64,000 nt of DNA, from contig JADJRJ010000027.1 of the NCBI GenBank assembly GCA_016712265.1, positions 496,001 to 560,000 on the forward strand, written 5' to 3'. The translations under genes were made by a program, and so were the position numbers. This DNA comes from Gemmatimonadota bacterium (GTDB lineage: Bacteria > Gemmatimonadota > Gemmatimonadetes > Gemmatimonadales > Gemmatimonadaceae). The notes under the pieces were generated by a model. That model saw only the letters and a list, made by a program, of their open reading frames with translations. It was not told where the DNA came from and did no database searches. Shown piece by piece: positions 43,770 through 52,545 of this stretch; positions within the stretch are counted from its first letter, which is position 1; the number at the start of each line of letters is the position of its first letter.

Positions 43770-44981
43770 GTGACGTTTCACGCCCGACGAAGTACGGTGA
43801 CTGTCTCGGTCGGTTCGGTCAAGGTTGGATCGGACCAACCGGTAGTCGTCCAGTCGATGACCAACACCGACACGGCCGATCCGGCAGGAACAGCGGCACA
43901 GGTGGCGGCGCTCGCTGGCGCGGGTTCCCAGATCGTTCGGGTGACGGTCAACAACGAGGAGGCGGCGGCCGCCGTCCCTGAGTTGGTCCAACGGCTCCAG
44001 GACCAGGGGGTCGAGGTCCCGATCGTCGGAGATTTTCACTACAACGGCCACCAGCTCCTTGCCCGCTACCCGGAATGCGCCCGCGCCCTGGCGAAGTATC
44101 GCATCAATCCGGGCAATGTGGGGAGCAAGCGCCGAGATGAGAACTTCCGCACCATCGTGCAGCTGGCCGTCGAGAACGACAAGCCGGTCCGGATCGGGGT
44201 GAACTGGGGGTCGTTGGACCAGGACCTCCTCACCGAGATGATGGACGCCAACGCCGCCTCGCCGTCGCCGGCCGACGCCAAGGACGTCTACATCGAGGCG
44301 ATGATCGAGAGCGCCCTTCGCTCGGCGCACCTCGCCGAGGAAACGGGGCTCCGCCACGACCAGATCATCCTCTCCGCCAAGGTGTCGCAGGTGCAGGACC
44401 TGGTGGAGGTGTACCGGCGGCTGGCGAAGCGCTGCATTTATCCGCTCCACCTGGGGCTCACCGAGGCAGGACTCGGGAGCAAGGGGATCATCGCCAGCAC
44501 GGCGGGGCTGTCGATCCTCCTGGCCGAGGGGATCGGGGACACGATCCGCGTGTCACTGACCCCGCGCCCTGGGGGTGATCGCACGGAAGAGGTGTTCGTC
44601 GCGCAGCAAGTGCTCCAATCGTTAGGGCTGCGTTCGTTTGCGCCGCAGGTGACGGCCTGTCCCGGGTGCGGGCGCACGACCTCCACCTTCTTCCAGAAGA
44701 TGGCCGAGGATATCCAGCAGTACTTGCGCGAGCAGATGCCGGTGTGGCGCGCACGTTATCCCGGTGTGGAGGAACTCAAGGTCGCCGTGATGGGGTGTGT
44801 CGTGAACGGGCCCGGGGAATCCAAGCACGCGAACATCGGGATCTCGCTCCCGGGGACGTTCGAGGAGCCCAAGGCGCCGGTGTATGTGGATGGCGCACTG
44901 CACACGACGCTCAAGGGCGAGGGGATCGTGCCGGAGTTCCTCGAGATCCTCGAGGGGTACGTCGCACGACGCTACGGATAG
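43770..44981 (+). CDS. ispG: 4-hydroxy-3-methylbut-2-en-1-yl diphosphate synthase
   Basis: A 403-residue GcpE protein of the MEP isoprenoid pathway, converting MEcPP to HMBPP with a [4Fe-4S] cluster. VQSMTNTDTADPAGTAAQV opens the TIM-barrel part. NPGNVGSKRRD and LHLGLTEAG follow. Cluster ligands are in ACPGCGRTT and MGCVVNGPGES. GTG 43770 has GAGG eleven bases upstream. It lies divergent from the gene at 43672 and is followed by a lipoprotein gene, apparently unrelated. Confidence 0.95.
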   Translation: MTFHARRSTVTVSVGSVKVGSDQPVVVQSMTNTDTADPAGTAAQVAALAGAGSQIVRVTVNNEEAAAAVPELVQRLQDQGVEVPIVGDFHYNGHQLLARYPECARALAKYRINPGNVGSKRRDENFRTIVQLAVENDKPVRIGVNWGSLDQDLLTEMMDANAASPSPADAKDVYIEAMIESALRSAHLAEETGLRHDQIILSAKVSQVQDLVEVYRRLAKRCIYPLHLGLTEAGLGSKGIIASTAGLSILLAEGIGDTIRVSLTPRPGGDRTEEVFVAQQVLQSLGLRSFAPQVTACPGCGRTTSTFFQKMAEDIQQYLREQMPVWRARYPGVEELKVAVMGCVVNGPGESKHANIGISLPGTFEEPKAPVYVDGALHTTLKGEGIVPEFLEILEGYVARRYG

Positions 44982-45066
44982 GTCGTCAGTCGGGCCACGG
45001 CGGCCGGAACGCAACCCAAACGTGGTGTGCGGGGTCGAAGGCGAACCCGACGACAGGAGTCACACG

Positions 45067-46284
45067 ATGCGCGGTCCACGTTCGCTGCTGCTGGTCCTGA
45101 TCACTGTCGCCTGTGACCGCGGTCCCTCCCGCGAGCCGGCGCAGGCCCAGGTGGAGACCCTGCCCAGCGGCACGCGCATGGTCACGAGCCCGGTGCCGAC
45201 CGGGTGGAGCGACACGGCCGGCGCCTGGACCCTGGTGGAGGAACAGCGCTACGGCGGCGCGGATGGCGCGGCCGACGAGCTCGGGGAGCCGCGCAGCATG
45301 GCGGTCGACGGCGCCGGTCGGCTGTATGTCTTCGATGCCAAGCCGCCGCGCATCAAGGTCTTCAACCGTGATGGCACCCTGCTGCGGACCATTGGTCGTG
45401 AGGGCGCTGGGCCCGGCGAGTTCCGCATGGCGTTCATCGCGGCCCGCGGGGGATCGCTGGTCGTCCATGATCCAATCGTCGCACGGACCAGCGTCTTCGA
45501 CACCTCCGGCACGTACCAGCGCGGCTGGACGACCTTCTGCTGCTATTGGTCCGACATTGCGATCGATACCGCGCAGCGCATCACCGTGCCGGCGTGGATT
45601 CCCGACAGCGTACCTGGGCCGGGGCGCGGGATGCCGTACGTCCGGTACACGCTCACCGGAACCACCGTGGACACCTTCTGGGTGCTGCGTCGCACGGAAG
45701 AGCGCAGCTGGCTGTTCAGCTCCAAGGGGGCCGACGGCAAGCAGCAGATGAGCATGTCGATGCGCATTCCATGGTCACCAGCGGTCGAGCATACGCTGCA
45801 TCCCTTTGGCGGCGTCGTCCGGGGCTACACCGGGGAGTACCGGTTGGTGTACGCGCCGCACGGGGTCGATTCTGCGCTCGTGATGACGCGCCCGTGGACG
45901 CCGGTCCCCATCACCACCGAGGCGCGGCGGGCAAGGCAGGAATCCATGATCAAGTCGGCGGCCCAGAGCGTCGGGGAGGATGCCGCGCGCGCGGTGGCGA
46001 AGCTCGACGACATCCCCTCCACCGAGCCGGCCTTCTCGCAGATCTACACCGACGAAGCAGGGCACACCTGGGTGCGACAGCTGGGAGCCAACGATTCCAC
46101 GCGCGCGCGGCTCGACGTCTTCGACCCCACGGGGGCCTGGCTCGGCGCGGTGACGATCCCCCATCACGTCCCCGAATACGGCGGCCTGCTGATCACCAGC
46201 GCGGCGGTCTACAGCCAGGTGGAAGACGACGATGGCCGCCCGGTGATCGTGCGGCTCGGCATCCGCAGGGCCGCGTCGCGCTAG
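45067..46284 (+). CDS. Beta-propeller (NHL-like) lipoprotein
   Basis: A 405-residue protein. The signal LLLVLITVAC ends in a lipoprotein-type Cys (slightly atypical lipobox). The body has NHL/6-bladed-propeller repeats such as LGEPRSMAVDGAGRLYVFDAKPPRIKVFNRDGTLLRTIGREGAGPGEF. Such 6-bladed proteins are abundant in Gemmatimonadota and Bacteroidota and are of unknown function. The frame is open upstream but overlaps ispG; ATG 45067 is the start that provides the signal. Confidence 0.8.
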   Translation: MRGPRSLLLVLITVACDRGPSREPAQAQVETLPSGTRMVTSPVPTGWSDTAGAWTLVEEQRYGGADGAADELGEPRSMAVDGAGRLYVFDAKPPRIKVFNRDGTLLRTIGREGAGPGEFRMAFIAARGGSLVVHDPIVARTSVFDTSGTYQRGWTTFCCYWSDIAIDTAQRITVPAWIPDSVPGPGRGMPYVRYTLTGTTVDTFWVLRRTEERSWLFSSKGADGKQQMSMSMRIPWSPAVEHTLHPFGGVVRGYTGEYRLVYAPHGVDSALVMTRPWTPVPITTEARRARQESMIKSAAQSVGEDAARAVAKLDDIPSTEPAFSQIYTDEAGHTWVRQLGANDSTRARLDVFDPTGAWLGAVTIPHHVPEYGGLLITSAAVYSQVEDDDGRPVIVRLGIRRAASR

Positions 46285-46305
46285 GCGACGGGGCCGGGCC
46301 GGACG

Positions 46306-48207
46306 TCAGGGCACCACGGCCGTGGGGAGGACGCGGAAGGTCAGCCGCGACGCCTGCCCGGCCGCGGAATACACCCGCTGCGTCGCCGACCGGAAGTCGC
46401 TCGCTTTCGCCTTGTAGATGTCGGTGAACACCTGCGGGTTGCGGTCCACCAGCGGGAACCAGCTCCCCTGGACCTGCACGAGCATCCGGTGCCCACGCCG
46501 GAAGGTGTGGAACACATCCGGCATGGTGAAATCGAGCTGGGTCACCTCGCCCGGACGCAGCGGGATGGGCTTGCTGAAGCTCTCCCGGAACTTGGCCCGC
46601 ATCACGTCGCCACGCACCAACTCCTGGAAGCCGTTGGGGTGTTCGTCGATGAGCTTCACCACCCAATCGCCATCGGTGCCACTGCTGGAGACGAACAACG
46701 TCGGGCGCACCGGGCCGGCGATGGTCACGTCCTCCGAGAGCACGTCGCCCCGGTACGCGACCACATCCGGGCGCGTGGCCCCGAATCGCTGGTCGCGCGC
46801 CATGTAGTCGGGGTCCATGTCGATCCCGCCGCTGGCGACGAACGACGCCGGTTTCGCTGGATCGGTTACCCACTGCGTAAAGGTGCTGTCGCCGGTGTTG
46901 GTCGGAGCGTCAAACGAGAGGCGCTGTGATCCCCCGAGGTACAGGGAACGCTCGCTTCCCTCCTGGGGCGGCCACTGGGCGAAGGTACGCCACTGGTTTC
47001 GGCCGGTCTCGAAGACCCACGCCCGCGGGTGCGCGCCCTGGCCGTCCCCCTTGAGGTGGGCGGCGAAGAACGGCTCAATCATGTCGCGTTGGTAGGTGTG
47101 CGAGGTCGGCCCACCAAACTGCAGCTCTCCGACCGCTGCCCCCGAGTCGCGCGCCCACTGTCCATGGTACCACGGCCCGATCACGATCGCCTGGTCGGTC
47201 GACGGACTCTGTCGCACGAGGGTCTCGTAGACCTTGAGCGCGCCGTAGTAGTTGTTGGCGTCATACAGCCCCCCCACCGTGAGCACCGCCGGCTTGATTC
47301 CCTTGAGGTGCGGCAGGATGCTCCGCTGCTGCCAGAAGGCGTCGTACGTGCCGTGGCGCATCATGTCCGTCCACCCCGGTGAGCGGCGCTTGAAGTACTT
47401 CTTCTCGGCGTTGGCGATGGGACCCAATTCGAGGAAGAACTTCACGCCATCGTCCGTGCCGAAGTCGAACGGCTTGCCACAGGACATCGCGGTTCCCTCG
47501 CCGCGCATCCCGCACACCGACATGAAGTTGAAGGTGGAGTTCAGGAAGAACGCCCCATTGTGATGTGTGTCGTCGCCAAGGAACCAGTCGGTCTGCGGCG
47601 CCTGAGGGGAGACGGCCTTGAGCGCCGGGTGCGCATCGATCATCCCGGCGGTGGCAAAGAACCCGCCGTAGGAGATCCCCCAGAGGCCCACGCGACCGTT
47701 GTTGCCCGGGGCGTTCTTCACGAGCCAGTCGATGGTGTCGTAGGTGTCGCTGCTCTCGTCCACGTCGCGCCGCGACCGCTTGACCGGCCGGTGCGGGGTC
47801 ATGTGCTCGAAGCGTCCCTCGGAACGGTAGCGGCCGCGCACATCCTGCGTGACGAAGATGTAGCCCAACTCGGGAAAGCGAGGCCCTGGGCCCAGGGTGC
47901 GCGGGAAGGCGCCTTCGCCGTAGGGCGCCGCGCTGTAGGGCGTCCGGGTCAGGAGGATCGGCAGGCTGCCGGCGGAAGTTATCGGCGTATAGATCGCCGT
48001 GAACAGCTTCACGCCATCGCGCATGGGGATCATCACCTCGCGCTTGGCATAGTTGGTCCGGATGTAACTCGTGTCTGCGGCCGCCGCGCCCCGCCCGCCT
48101 TGTGCCCCGGCGGCCCCTGCGGCCCCTGCGGCCCAAACACCACACAGCAGAACGGCGATGGCACGCATCGCCAGTCGCCTGAGCCGGGTGCCAGGGGCGG
48201 TCACCAT
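46306..48207 (-). CDS. CocE/NonD family hydrolase (X-Pro peptidase S15 type)
   Basis: A 633-residue secreted alpha/beta hydrolase like alpha-amino acid ester hydrolases and cocaine esterase. Signal peptide with a Gly-Ala-Ala run (AAGAAGAAGAQGG). Catalytic Ser in GLWGISYGGFFA, Asp in GGLYDANNYYG and His in PDVFHTFRRGHRM or GPWYHGQW. DVRGRYRSEGRFEHM is the oxyanion-side block. The C-terminal half is the jelly-roll XPP domain (LFVSSSGTDGDWVVKLIDEHP). ATG 48207 lies 4 bp after the HD-like gene; ATG 48168 is an alternative start. Confidence 0.9.
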   Translation of the reverse strand: MVTAPGTRLRRLAMRAIAVLLCGVWAAGAAGAAGAQGGRGAAAADTSYIRTNYAKREVMIPMRDGVKLFTAIYTPITSAGSLPILLTRTPYSAAPYGEGAFPRTLGPGPRFPELGYIFVTQDVRGRYRSEGRFEHMTPHRPVKRSRRDVDESSDTYDTIDWLVKNAPGNNGRVGLWGISYGGFFATAGMIDAHPALKAVSPQAPQTDWFLGDDTHHNGAFFLNSTFNFMSVCGMRGEGTAMSCGKPFDFGTDDGVKFFLELGPIANAEKKYFKRRSPGWTDMMRHGTYDAFWQQRSILPHLKGIKPAVLTVGGLYDANNYYGALKVYETLVRQSPSTDQAIVIGPWYHGQWARDSGAAVGELQFGGPTSHTYQRDMIEPFFAAHLKGDGQGAHPRAWVFETGRNQWRTFAQWPPQEGSERSLYLGGSQRLSFDAPTNTGDSTFTQWVTDPAKPASFVASGGIDMDPDYMARDQRFGATRPDVVAYRGDVLSEDVTIAGPVRPTLFVSSSGTDGDWVVKLIDEHPNGFQELVRGDVMRAKFRESFSKPIPLRPGEVTQLDFTMPDVFHTFRRGHRMLVQVQGSWFPLVDRNPQVFTDIYKAKASDFRSATQRVYSAAGQASRLTFRVLPTAVVP

Positions 48208-48211
48208 CGGG

Positions 48212-48808
48212 CTACAGCCCTTCCAGCTCCTGCACCGCCGCTGCCAGCTCGGCCATCACCGGCGCCGCGAAGCCTGCTGCAGATAGTTGGTCCGCGACGC
48301 GACGGTACCAACGCAGCGTGGCGTCGCGTCCTACCGAGACCCGCGCCCAGACCGCGTCGGCGTCGACCGTGCGACGCAGGTCCGCGGCGAGCGATGAGGC
48401 GCTGTGCAACGCATCGGCCGCGCAGACCCAGCGCGCTGCCTCGGGGGCACTCGCCAGGCGGGCGAGCACATCGTCGCGTCGTTCGTCCGGCGACAACTCG
48501 ACGCCGTCGTCGTCGAGCTTGCGGGCTGCGATAGTCACGAGCAGGTCCAGCACGCCGCTGCCAAACTTCCCCCCGAGCCGCTCCTCCAGCTGCTCGCGCG
48601 ACAACCCGTTGCGCGAGAAGTCGTCGACGACCTGGTGCAGGATGCCGGCGATCACCGTTGTATCGTCCTGCGCGTACCGCGTCAGGATGATCGCGAGGTT
48701 CGCCGGCTGCGTGAAGTACGGGGCGCGCAGTCCCTTGCGCACCTGCTGGTCGTGGTGCTTCGCCGCAAAGGCGAGCGCGTGATGGATCCGATCGGAATAA
48801 CCTGCCAC
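48212..48808 (-). CDS. SpoT/Mesh1-like HD protein with degenerate metal site
   Basis: A 198-residue helical protein whose N-terminal half aligns with the (p)ppGpp hydrolase fold: FAAKHHDQQVRKGLRAPYFTQPANLAIIL, then TVIAGILHQVVDDF. In active hydrolases the pattern is RKGTPYxxHP and LLHDVVED. Here the His of HP is Gln, and HD is HQ, so two metal ligands are missing. The C-terminal half is helical. Probably not a hydrolase, perhaps a nucleotide sensor. It heads the short operon with the CocE hydrolase. Confidence 0.75.
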   Translation of the reverse strand: MAGYSDRIHHALAFAAKHHDQQVRKGLRAPYFTQPANLAIILTRYAQDDTTVIAGILHQVVDDFSRNGLSREQLEERLGGKFGSGVLDLLVTIAARKLDDDGVELSPDERRDDVLARLASAPEAARWVCAADALHSASSLAADLRRTVDADAVWARVSVGRDATLRWYRRVADQLSAAGFAAPVMAELAAAVQELEGL

Positions 48809-48836
48809 GACGTTCCGGGGTGAGCGGGGTGCAAAG

Positions 48837-49894
48837 TTACGTCACCGGCCGGGTATTGGGCAGGCGAGCGGGGACGGCGCCATCCCACAAGACGATTCCC
48901 CTGACGCGGGCGCCCACGTCAATCAACTTGACCACCGTCCGTGACAACGCCGACAGTCGCGTCACGCCGCGCACGACGCAGAGGACCACGTCATCCCCCG
49001 CGCGCCAGCTTATCGCCTGCGCGGTCGGGCTAACCACCACGGTGGCGTCGTGCCGGCGCGCGGCCCGCACGATCTCCCCCCCGGTGGCGTGCCCTTCGGC
49101 TGGGCCAGGGGGCCGCTCCCGCTGGCCCGCGGGGAGGACATACATCGTGCGACCCCGCCCGACCGTGTAGGGGATCAACGACTCCGTCCAGCGCCGTCGG
49201 TTCTCCATGACGGCGACCAATCCGGGGAGTTGGCGAGCCCGAGCAGATTGCGGACCGGTTCGGCGCGGAAATCGGTGTCGACCAGAAGCGTGGCGCGCGC
49301 GTCGACCGCAAAGGCGGCGGCAAGGTTGGCGCCGACCACGCCGGCCACCAGTGGGTCATCTGCCGCGATGGTCACGACCCCTTCGCGGGGCCACTGCGAG
49401 GTCAGGTGCCAGGAGAGGATGCGGATCTCGTCCGCCTCGGGGACCAGCCAGGGCGGGGTCGCGCGATCGGCCGCCCGGCGAGCTGGATGCGTGGGCGCCG
49501 CCGCCAACCGGGTGCTGGTCAACACGCGGAGTGCAGTCACCCGCTCCGCCTCGGCCGCGTCGGCCACGCGCGGGTCGCGCATCTCGTCCACAAGGGCGAC
49601 CAGGGTGGAGACAAACAATGCGATGACGGCCGCCGCCGCGATGAGCACCAGGGGATGCGAGGGCCACTGGTCGCTCGCCACGAACTGCCCACCGCTCACC
49701 ATGGGGACCAGGCGCGGGATCCCGACAAAGGCCGCGGCGAGGACGAGAAAGGTGAGGGTCCAGAGTCCGACAAAGCGCCGCGGCCGCTGCCGCACGTTGG
49801 CCGCGCGTGCGCCAGGCCAGGCGGCGCGGGATGGCACGCGCATCCGCCGCGAGACGCTTGGGAGTCGGGAGGAGGTGGACATGGGGCTCGCCAT
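48837..49894 (-). CDS. BY-kinase/CpsD-like membrane protein (frameshifted)
   Basis: The N-terminal part has two hydrophobic segments (LWTLTFLVLAAAFVGIPRLV; LVLIAAAAVIALFVSTLVAL) and a P-loop-like domain with EIRILSWHLTSQWPREGVVTIAADDPLVAGVVGANLAAAF and LLVDTDFRAEPVRNLLGLA, as in Wzc/CpsD tyrosine kinases. The Walker A Gly-Lys-Thr is absent (AADDPLVAGVVG), so ATP hydrolysis is doubtful. At 49224-49227 one C is missing from the coding-strand CCCC run. The corrected frame continues SPGLVAVMENRRRWTESLI to the end at 48837, about 352 residues. Start ATG 49894 or 49882. Role possibly in exopolysaccharide control. Confidence 0.6.
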
Positions 49895-49943
49895 GAAGAC
49901 TCCCCGGGTCGCGTTCGCGTTGCAATGTCACCGGGAACACAAA

Positions 49944-49968
49944 CGGGGATGCCGTCGTGGCATCCCCG
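49944..49968 (-). terminator. Terminator of the blue copper protein gene
   Basis: Perfect 10-bp arms CGGGGATGCC (49944-49953) and GGCATCCCCG (49959-49968) around GTCGT. On the minus strand it is followed by TTTGTGTT. It lies 59 bp beyond the stop. Confidence 0.75.
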
Positions 49969-50026
49969 CGTGCTCCTTCAGGACATCAAGACACTCGGTC
50001 CCGGGTCGAGCCCGGGACGCAAGGTG

Positions 50027-50509
50027 TTACTTGACGATCAACTCCATCTTCATGCCCATCGCGAGGTGCGGCGTGCAGATGATGCCGTACGTGCCGGCCG
50101 GGATGTTCCCCATGGAGACCGTCCAGGTCTCGTTGGCGTTCATCATCATCGGCGACGAGAAGTCAGCCGAGTTCGGCATGTTGGCCTGCAGCTGCCCCTT
50201 GACCGCTTCCGGGATGGTGGCGGCGTCGAACGCGACGTTGTGTGGGCCGCCGGAAACCATGACGAAGCTGATGCCGTCGCCCGGGGCGACAGTCAACGTG
50301 GCGGGCTCAAAGCGATAGCCCTTGTCGTCGCCAACCATGTTGACGGTGTGGGTCGTGCCGGTGATCGGGGCAGCAGTCGCGGTGCCGGTGGCGGCCGCGG
50401 GGGTGACTTCCGGCGCCGGCGCCGGGGTGTCGGCTGGCGGAGTCTCACTGCCGCCGCAAGCGGCGAGGAGCGCAGCACCAGCGAAGAGCGCAATTCCGTG
50501 GAAACGCAT
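50027..50509 (-). CDS. Plastocyanin/azurin-like blue copper lipoprotein
   Basis: A 160-residue lipoprotein (signal ending LLAAC) with a Pro/Ala/Thr linker and a cupredoxin domain. Type I copper ligands are the His in GGPHNVAF and the Cys, His and Met of GIICTPHLAMGM. It probably carries electrons in the periplasm. Start ATG 50509. An exact CRP-type palindrome lies 64-79 bp upstream and a strong terminator follows, so it is monocistronic. Confidence 0.93.
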   Translation of the reverse strand: MRFHGIALFAGAALLAACGGSETPPADTPAPAPEVTPAAATGTATAAPITGTTHTVNMVGDDKGYRFEPATLTVAPGDGISFVMVSGGPHNVAFDAATIPEAVKGQLQANMPNSADFSSPMMMNANETWTVSMGNIPAGTYGIICTPHLAMGMKMELIVK

Positions 50510-50551
50510 TGTCTGAAGGCCTCCAGAGCCGAACAGAGATCAGGTCGTAGT

Positions 50552-50569
50552 CCCGCAGGGCCCTGCGGG
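50552..50569. repeat. 18-bp GC palindrome upstream of copper protein
   Basis: CCCGCAGGGCCCTGCGGG is a perfect 18-bp palindrome 43-60 bp upstream of the copper protein start, next to the CRP-like site. It could be an operator or a leader hairpin. Confidence 0.5.
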
Positions 50570-50572
50570 CAT

Positions 50573-50588
50573 TGTGAATTTATTCACA
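50573..50588. promoter_or_regulatory. CRP-type binding site
   Basis: TGTGAATTTATTCACA is an exact match to the CRP consensus TGTGA-N6-TCACA and is AT-rich in a GC-rich background. It is placed for activation or repression of the blue copper gene. Confidence 0.65.
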
Positions 50589-50660
50589 AGGGTCGACCAA
50601 GTGTAGGGGGCGGGACCCGCCGAGGGGGGAGTATCGGCGGGATTGGCTGGTGGGGGAGGG

Positions 50661-50672
50661 GACGGCAGACGG
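50661..50672. repeat. GACGGCAGACGG repeat at a gene 3' end
   Basis: A short copy of the GACGGCAG word ending 5 bp from the stop of the minus-strand Ig-like lipoprotein gene. Confidence 0.4.
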
Positions 50673-50677
50673 AGCCC

Positions 50678-52318
50678 TCACTGCGCGGTGACGCTCACGG
50701 TGCGGGCGCTCAGGGCGAGGCCGCGGGCGTTCATCGCGCGAATCCGGTAGGTGTACCGGGTGCCGGCGGTTACCCCTTGGTCGACGAAGGTCCCGGTGTT
50801 CTCCAGGACGATGCCGGCGGGGAGGAAAGCGCCGCTTCCGGTCGCACGCTCGATAATGAAGCCCGCCTCGGTGTTGCTCCGGTCGGTCCAGGACAGGACA
50901 ACCTGACCGGTCGAGACCGTGGCGGTCGGGATTCCGGGATCGGCCGGCGCCGGCGGAAGCGCCGCCGAGTAGACGTTGGTGGCTCCCGTGCTCGGTGATG
51001 CGCTCCCGCGGCGCCAGCGCACCATCATCCCGCTCGCGGGGGTCGCGTTGCGGGAGATCGTGATGGTGTCGCCCGAGGCGCAGCTCCCGTAGGTCACTTG
51101 TTCCACGACGTCAATTTCGGTTGCGGTAGCGCGTGTGAGTCGGAGTGGTCCACCGCACGAGAGGGTGGGGTATGCCGAACTGCCCACGATCGCCCCGACC
51201 GGGCCGTCCACGAGCCCGAGGTCGACGTTGTGCTCCGCTGTGTTGTTGTAGGGGAGGCGTAACCCGCGCCACATGGTGGCGAAGGCTCCGAGCGACGGTC
51301 CCGTGGGAGCGGAGGCGCGGGTGAGGGTACCCGTGATGGCGATGGGAAAGGCGACCGCGGTGCCGCGGAAGTCGAGCTGGCCGTTAGGGGTGATGCGCAC
51401 CGTGTAGTCGCTATCGAAGCAGTTGCCGAAAGTGATCGTCTCGCGCACGCGGAGCGAGTCCGCGCCCAGGCTCCGCAGGGTCCATGTCCCTCCACAGGTC
51501 AACGATGGATACGCGACGGTGGCGACCACGCTCCCGATCGGGCCGCCGGCGTAGGTCAACAGCACGTTCCACGTGATGTTGGGACTGGTTTGTACTCCCG
51601 TGCCCGTCCAGGTGCCATGGAAGGTGGTGGTGGGGGCGGCGCCGTTGATCACGACGAGGTTGAAGGTGAAGCTCACCGCCGTCACGCCGCTTCCCGAGGC
51701 ACGCACCGTCACCGGATAGGTCCCCGTTGCCATGGCGGACACCACCGTTAGCGTCAGGGTGTGCGTCTCGATGTTGCCACTGGTGATAGGGCCTGGTGAC
51801 ACCGCGCCGGTGATCCCGGTGGGAAGGGGATCGAGGGTGACGGCGAGTGGGCCGGTGAAGCTGGTGCGTGTCACGACGGCGGTGGTGGTGCCGCTGGTTC
51901 CCTGGGCCACAGATAGTGGCGAGGCGACAATCGCCAGCGAGGCCGGCGGCTGGACGAGGACCGCCGTGGTCCCGGTCACTCCTCCCGACGTGGCGCGCAC
52001 GGTCGTCGTCCCGGGCGCGACCGAGGTCACGGTGGCCGCCACGCCGCTCCCGACCACGGTGGCAATTCCCGGGTTGTCACTGGTCCAGGTGACGGTGGGA
52101 TTCGCGACGATCCCCGCCGTGGTGACGACCTGCGCGCTAAGCGCGCTCGTGGCGCCGGGGCCGGTGAGGACGACGTTCCCCGGCGATATGGAGACCGAGA
52201 CAACGGAGGGAGGTGGTGGCGGTGGGGTAACGACCGTGCCGCCGCCGGAGCAGGCGAGGGACACGACGGTGCACAGGGTGGCCAGGGCTGGGAGGCGCAT
52301 CGAAAGATGGGTTTTCAT
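50678..52318 (-). CDS. Ig-like/FN3 repeat lipoprotein
   Basis: A 546-residue surface lipoprotein (TVVSLACSGGG). After a Pro run comes a BIG2-type Ig-like domain (SVSISPGNVVLTGPGATSALSAQV to TTTVRATSGGVTG). Next are another beta domain and two related modules with paired Cys (AYPSLTCGGTWTL ... FGNCFDSDYTV; AYPTLSCGGPLRL ... YGSCASGDTI). The C-terminus is a fibronectin type III domain (VVLSWTDRSNTEAGFIIERATG). ATG 52318 has GGAG five bases upstream. Function probably adhesive or structural. Confidence 0.82.
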   Translation of the reverse strand: MKTHLSMRLPALATLCTVVSLACSGGGTVVTPPPPPPSVVSVSISPGNVVLTGPGATSALSAQVVTTAGIVANPTVTWTSDNPGIATVVGSGVAATVTSVAPGTTTVRATSGGVTGTTAVLVQPPASLAIVASPLSVAQGTSGTTTAVVTRTSFTGPLAVTLDPLPTGITGAVSPGPITSGNIETHTLTLTVVSAMATGTYPVTVRASGSGVTAVSFTFNLVVINGAAPTTTFHGTWTGTGVQTSPNITWNVLLTYAGGPIGSVVATVAYPSLTCGGTWTLRSLGADSLRVRETITFGNCFDSDYTVRITPNGQLDFRGTAVAFPIAITGTLTRASAPTGPSLGAFATMWRGLRLPYNNTAEHNVDLGLVDGPVGAIVGSSAYPTLSCGGPLRLTRATATEIDVVEQVTYGSCASGDTITISRNATPASGMMVRWRRGSASPSTGATNVYSAALPPAPADPGIPTATVSTGQVVLSWTDRSNTEAGFIIERATGSGAFLPAGIVLENTGTFVDQGVTAGTRYTYRIRAMNARGLALSARTVSVTAQ

Positions 52319-52510
52319 CAATACTCCATTGCGTGGTCCGCGCGCCGAACGTGTCATCCCACGGTCAGGCGCCGGCGGGCTCTCGAACCCTGAACGTCTC
52401 CAGAGCCTCCGCTCTTACGGATGGTGACATCCGGTCCCGTCCCGCTCGCCGCAGCTGAGCCGGTCCTGCGATAACCCGAGGGGCACAGTGGTCAGCCCGC
52501 TCAACCCGCG

Positions 52511-52539
52511 TTGACGGTTCGCGAAGCCGCGGCTACCTT
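52511..52539 (+). promoter_or_regulatory. Promoter of the histidine operon
   Basis: TTGACG (52511-52516), 17-bp spacer, TACCTT (52534-52539). The expected transcription start is near 52546, which coincides with the GTG of the leader peptide. Confidence 0.65.
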
Positions 52540-52545
52540 CACGCC

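Noticed and set aside
48100..48145. 9-bp GGCCCCTGC tandem repeat
   Set aside because: It codes for the Gly-Ala-Ala run in the signal peptide of the CocE hydrolase, so it is coding low complexity rather than an intergenic element.
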